From assembly GCA_029004655.1 (NCBI GenBank), contig JAQVYP010000004.1, positions 1 through 23,369 of the forward strand: a DNA stretch of 23,369 nucleotides, written 5' to 3'. Source of the DNA: Oscillospiraceae bacterium (GTDB taxonomy: Bacteria > Bacillota > Clostridia > Oscillospirales > Acutalibacteraceae). The notes below the pieces were generated by a model. The model saw only the letters and a list, made by a program, of their open reading frames with translations. It ran no database searches and was not told where the DNA came from. The position numbers and the translations under genes were made by a program. This document shows, in pieces, positions 21,307 to 23,369 of the stretch. Within the stretch, counting starts at the first letter, position 1. The number at the start of each line of letters is the position of its first letter.

Positions 21307-22065
21307 ATGACTAATATTGTTTTAAGCGGTTGTAACGGAAAAATGGGCAAAGTGGTTACCGCTTGCATTAATAAACGTGATGATTGTAAAATTGTTGCTG
21401 GAATAGATCTTAATACAGAAATGTTAAATGGCTATCCGGTATTCAGTAATTTTTCAGATATTGATAAAAATTTTGATGTTATAATTGATTTTTCTCACCC
21501 CTCTGCCCTGCCTAATGTGTTGGGATTCTCTGTTTCAAACAATATTCCAATAGTAATTGCTACAACCGGTCTGTCAGATGCTGATATCGCAAATGTAAAA
21601 GCTGCCTCTAAATCAACACCTGTTTTCTTCACATTTAATATGTCTCTCGGTGTTAATTTATTAGTCCAGTTAGCTCAAAAGGCTGCTGCCGTATTGGGTG
21701 ATGAGTTTGACATTGAAATAGTTGAAAAGCATCATAATCAAAAGATTGATGCACCTAGCGGTACCGCAATCATGTTGGCCAACAGCATTAATGAAGTTTT
21801 TAACAATAAATTGAACTACGAATATGATCGCCATTCAAAAAGTGCAAAGCGTCCAAAGAACGAGATTGGTATGCATTCAATTCGTGGTGGTACAATCGTT
21901 GGTGAGCATGAAGTTATTTTTGCTGGTCATGATGAAGTTATAACGATTTCTCATTCTGCTGCATCCAAAGAAGTTTTTGCAGTCGGTGCTGTAAATGCCG
22001 CAACTTATATTGTTGGTTGCAAGCCCGGAATGTATGACATGAAGAATCTTGTTGAATCAAGATAG
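21307..22065 (+). CDS. dapB: 4-hydroxy-tetrahydrodipicolinate reductase
   Basis: The 252-residue enzyme reduces the DapA product with NAD(P)H. Seen are the nucleotide loop LSGCNGKMGKVV, the ATTGL motif, FNMSLGVNLLVQL, the catalytic segment EKHHNQKIDAPSGTA with its His pair and Lys, and GEHEVIFAGHDEVITISHSA. The ATG at 21307 begins directly at the family's usual first strand. An in-frame ATG at 21292 would add five residues; neither has a well-spaced ribosome site, the nearest being AGGA 14 bases before 21307. A run of seven T lies between the two candidates. The gene follows dapA by 27 bases. Confidence 0.95.
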   Translation: MTNIVLSGCNGKMGKVVTACINKRDDCKIVAGIDLNTEMLNGYPVFSNFSDIDKNFDVIIDFSHPSALPNVLGFSVSNNIPIVIATTGLSDADIANVKAASKSTPVFFTFNMSLGVNLLVQLAQKAAAVLGDEFDIEIVEKHHNQKIDAPSGTAIMLANSINEVFNNKLNYEYDRHSKSAKRPKNEIGMHSIRGGTIVGEHEVIFAGHDEVITISHSAASKEVFAVGAVNAATYIVGCKPGMYDMKNLVESR

Positions 22066-22075
22066 GAGATAACTA

Positions 22076-22522
22076 ATGGTTGAACGAATTGATGATGTTA
22101 CTTTAATTGTTTTTTCAGTGGTTCCTTCTGATATAGAATTTGCATGCACAGTGCTTAGTACATTTGCTAAGTATAAAGTAAGTGTGGATATGATTTCTGT
22201 TGGTTCCCCTGCCGGAATAAACAGTAACATGGCAATAACTGTTTCCGATGATATGTTACAAGAATCATTGCAGGCAATATCACATTTAAGAGAAACTTAT
22301 CATGATTTAAAAATGACAGTTTCAAGTCATAATTGCAAGATATCGGTCTCTGATGAAGGAATGAAAGATAAGCCTGGAGTTGCTTCTGATATAATGGCGG
22401 CAGCATATTCAGTTCATGCAGACATTCGATTAATTACTGCATCACTTATTGATGTTTCAATGCTTGTTACTGCAGCTGACGCTGATGCTACTTTTGATTC
22501 AGTAAAAAAAGTAATTATATAA
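22076..22522 (+). CDS. Free-standing double ACT-domain protein, aspartokinase-regulatory-like
   Basis: The 148-residue protein looks like two ACT domains in tandem. Residues 1-75 contain VTLIVFSVVP and KYKVSVDMIS; residues 80-148 contain CKISVSDEGMKDKPGVASDI followed by VHADIRLITASLIDVSMLV. The second half closely follows the end of aspartokinase, where ACT domains bind lysine or threonine, but no kinase domain is present or lost nearby: the gene has its own GGAG and ATG, 10 bases after dapB. Size resembles the separately made beta subunit of Bacillus aspartokinase II. It may sense an end product and act on an aspartokinase encoded elsewhere, or on an operon enzyme. It ends the asd-dapA-dapB operon. 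Confidence 0.82.
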   Translation: MVERIDDVTLIVFSVVPSDIEFACTVLSTFAKYKVSVDMISVGSPAGINSNMAITVSDDMLQESLQAISHLRETYHDLKMTVSSHNCKISVSDEGMKDKPGVASDIMAAAYSVHADIRLITASLIDVSMLVTAADADATFDSVKKVII

Positions 22523-22542
22523 AAATTAGGTTTTAATTATTT

Positions 22543-22577
22543 AAGGCAGTGAAATTTTATAAGCTTCATTGCCTTTT
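22543..22577 (+). terminator. First hairpin after the dap operon
   Basis: AAGGCAGTGAA pairs with TTCATTGCCTT (11 pairs, one G-T) over an 11-base loop. Only a short T-run follows, so it is a weaker terminator or a 3'-protecting stem ahead of the strong one. Confidence 0.55.
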
Positions 22578-22583
22578 AAATGC

Positions 22584-22634
22584 AAAAAGAGTACATTAAC
22601 CTTGATGCCAAAAGGTTAATGTACTCTTTTTTTT
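22584..22634 (+). terminator. Strong, probably bidirectional terminator between dap operon and sigma gene
   Basis: An 18-pair perfect stem (AAAAAGAGTACATTAACC at 22584-22601 with its complement at 22614-22631) closes a 12-base loop and continues into a T-run to 22634. The A-run on the left gives T on the other strand, so it can also end transcripts of the minus-strand sigma gene. Confidence 0.9.
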
Positions 22635-22653
22635 GATAAATGGAATTTAAGTT

Positions 22654-22704
22654 TTGTAGGAGACGTCTTTGACGAACCGTCTACAAATGTACCCAAACAT
22701 TTGT
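22654..22704 (-). repeat. Two adjacent hairpins behind the sigma-factor gene
   Basis: On the minus strand, ACAAATG/CATTTGT (22683-22704) forms a seven-pair stem. TTGTAG-ACG with CGT-CTACAA (22654-22686, three-base bulge) forms a second stem overlapping its edge by four bases. They lie 10-60 bases after the sigma-gene stop. Neither has a T-run, so they may protect the mRNA 3' end or be alternative folds ahead of the terminator at 22584-22634. Confidence 0.4.
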
Positions 22705-22714
22705 TATAAGTGTT

Positions 22715-23368
22715 CTATGCAAGCATTTTGCGCATTTCTGTTAGTATAGCTCGTTCTCGCCTTGAAACTTGAACCTGCGTCATTCCAAGCCTTTTTGCTG
22801 TTTCGGATTGCGTTTTATATTTATAATACCGCAATTCAATAATTGCTCTGTCGCTTTCAGACAAGGATTTTAACATCTCGTCTATTGTCATTGAATCAAA
22901 GATGCTGTCTTCAGCACTGTCACATGGCAAATCGAATTCACTGGTTCCGTCATCGTCTTCAACGGTCAAGGATACAATCGGCTGCGATGCACATAATGCT
23001 TCTGCAATTTCTTCCGAAGATACCTCTAAGCTAATTGCTAGCTCGCTAACTGTAGGCTCTCGCATCAATTTTTTTGACAGTACTTCCCTCTCGCGTGCAA
23101 CTTTCAATGTGAGTTCTTTTAAACCTCTGGCAATCTTTATTGTTCCGCCGTCTCTGAACATGCGTCTGAGCTCACCCAGAATCACCGGGATGGCGTACGT
23201 TGAAAAGCAAAGGCCTCTGCTTTCGTCAAAGTTATCATAGGCTTTGATAAGCCCTATGCAGCCCGCTTGAAACAAATCGTCGTATTCTATTCCTCGTCCT
23301 TTAAATCTATGGCAGCACGAATGGACAAGCCCCATGTTGTTTTCAATAAATATTTCTCTATCCTGCAT
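22715..23368 (-). CDS. SigF-like sporulation sigma factor (probably 5' partial)
   Basis: The visible 217 residues cover sigma-70 regions 2, 3 and 4. GLVHSCCHRFKGRGIEYDD, DLFQAGCIGLIKAYDNFD and FSTYAIPVILGELRRMFRDG form region 2; IKIARGLKELTLKV begins region 3; LRYYKYKTQSETAKRLGM and TQVQVSRRERAIL form the region 4 helix-turn-helix. The RYYK-TQSE stretch and the RDGGT-K-LKEL spacing resemble SigF more than SigG. An ATG lies at 23366-23368, one base from the window edge, so no ribosome site can be checked. Family members usually have some 20-35 more residues before the ENNMGLV equivalent, so the gene likely continues. An Arg replaces the usual Leu in the recognition-helix SRLEK position. The neighbouring anti-sigma genes of a spoIIA operon would lie outside the window. 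Confidence 0.85.
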   Translation of the reverse strand: MQDREIFIENNMGLVHSCCHRFKGRGIEYDDLFQAGCIGLIKAYDNFDESRGLCFSTYAIPVILGELRRMFRDGGTIKIARGLKELTLKVAREREVLSKKLMREPTVSELAISLEVSSEEIAEALCASQPIVSLTVEDDDGTSEFDLPCDSAEDSIFDSMTIDEMLKSLSESDRAIIELRYYKYKTQSETAKRLGMTQVQVSRRERAILTEMRKMLA

Positions 23369-23369
23369 A

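Noticed and set aside
1..23369. CRISPR arrays, insertion sequences, prophage, tRNA or rRNA genes
   Set aside because: No regularly spaced repeats, transposase or integrase motifs, terminal repeats, or tRNA cloverleaf sequences were seen on either strand by eye.

Overview
The window comes from a low-GC, Gram-positive, endospore-forming member of the class Clostridia, probably Ruminococcaceae/Oscillospiraceae-like. The class rests on a complete cotJABC spore-coat operon, a CwlD-type cortex amidase, a SigF-like sporulation sigma factor, and a SCIFF peptide (six cysteines in 45 residues) with its radical SAM maturase, a pair known from Clostridia. The family-level guess is weaker. Gene density is high, nearly everything lies on the minus strand, and there are no phage, IS, CRISPR or tRNA signatures. 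Apart from the intact asd-dap block on the plus strand, the region reads as core chromosome.

Layout from left to right. 1-2.4 kb: a MacA/MacB-like efflux pair (adaptor plus FtsX-type permease) and the first 11 codons of a further minus-strand gene. 2.5-5.5 kb: hemolysin III-type membrane protein, PflX-like radical SAM protein, and a sodium:alanine symporter whose 3' end overlaps the radical SAM gene. 5.6-9.1 kb: typA, an amidohydrolase and a DEDDh exonuclease with a C-terminal zinc ribbon, read from one promoter. 9.25-10.5 kb: cotJA-cotJB-cotJC. 10.5-12.1 kb: a two-gene Wzm/Wzt (TagGH-like) polysaccharide exporter. 12.2-14.4 kb: radA and cwlD. 14.4-16.5 kb: the SCIFF (ranthipeptide) module, with radical SAM maturase scfB, an intrinsic terminator, the 45-residue precursor scfA and a TIGR04086-type membrane protein. 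16.5-19.1 kb: yajC, tgt, queA. 19.1-19.3 kb: a divergent regulatory region. 19.3-22.5 kb (plus strand): asd, dapA, dapB and a free-standing double-ACT protein. 22.5-22.7 kb: strong terminators. 22.7 kb to the end: the SigF-like factor, running off the window.

How the genes work together. asd, dapA and dapB take aspartyl phosphate to tetrahydrodipicolinate, the branch feeding lysine, peptidoglycan diaminopimelate and spore dipicolinate. The fourth gene resembles the regulatory half of aspartokinase without its catalytic half. queA and tgt act in queuosine tRNA modification. The most notable unit is the SCIFF cassette, where a terminator between precursor and maturase would give far more peptide than enzyme. 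yajC, the TIGR04086 protein and scfA have promoter-like sequences of their own.

Many gene starts were moved from the longest open frame to a start with a properly spaced Shine-Dalgarno sequence; some are TTG or GTG. Promoter, operator and hairpin calls were read by eye, with no folding energies or database searches behind them.
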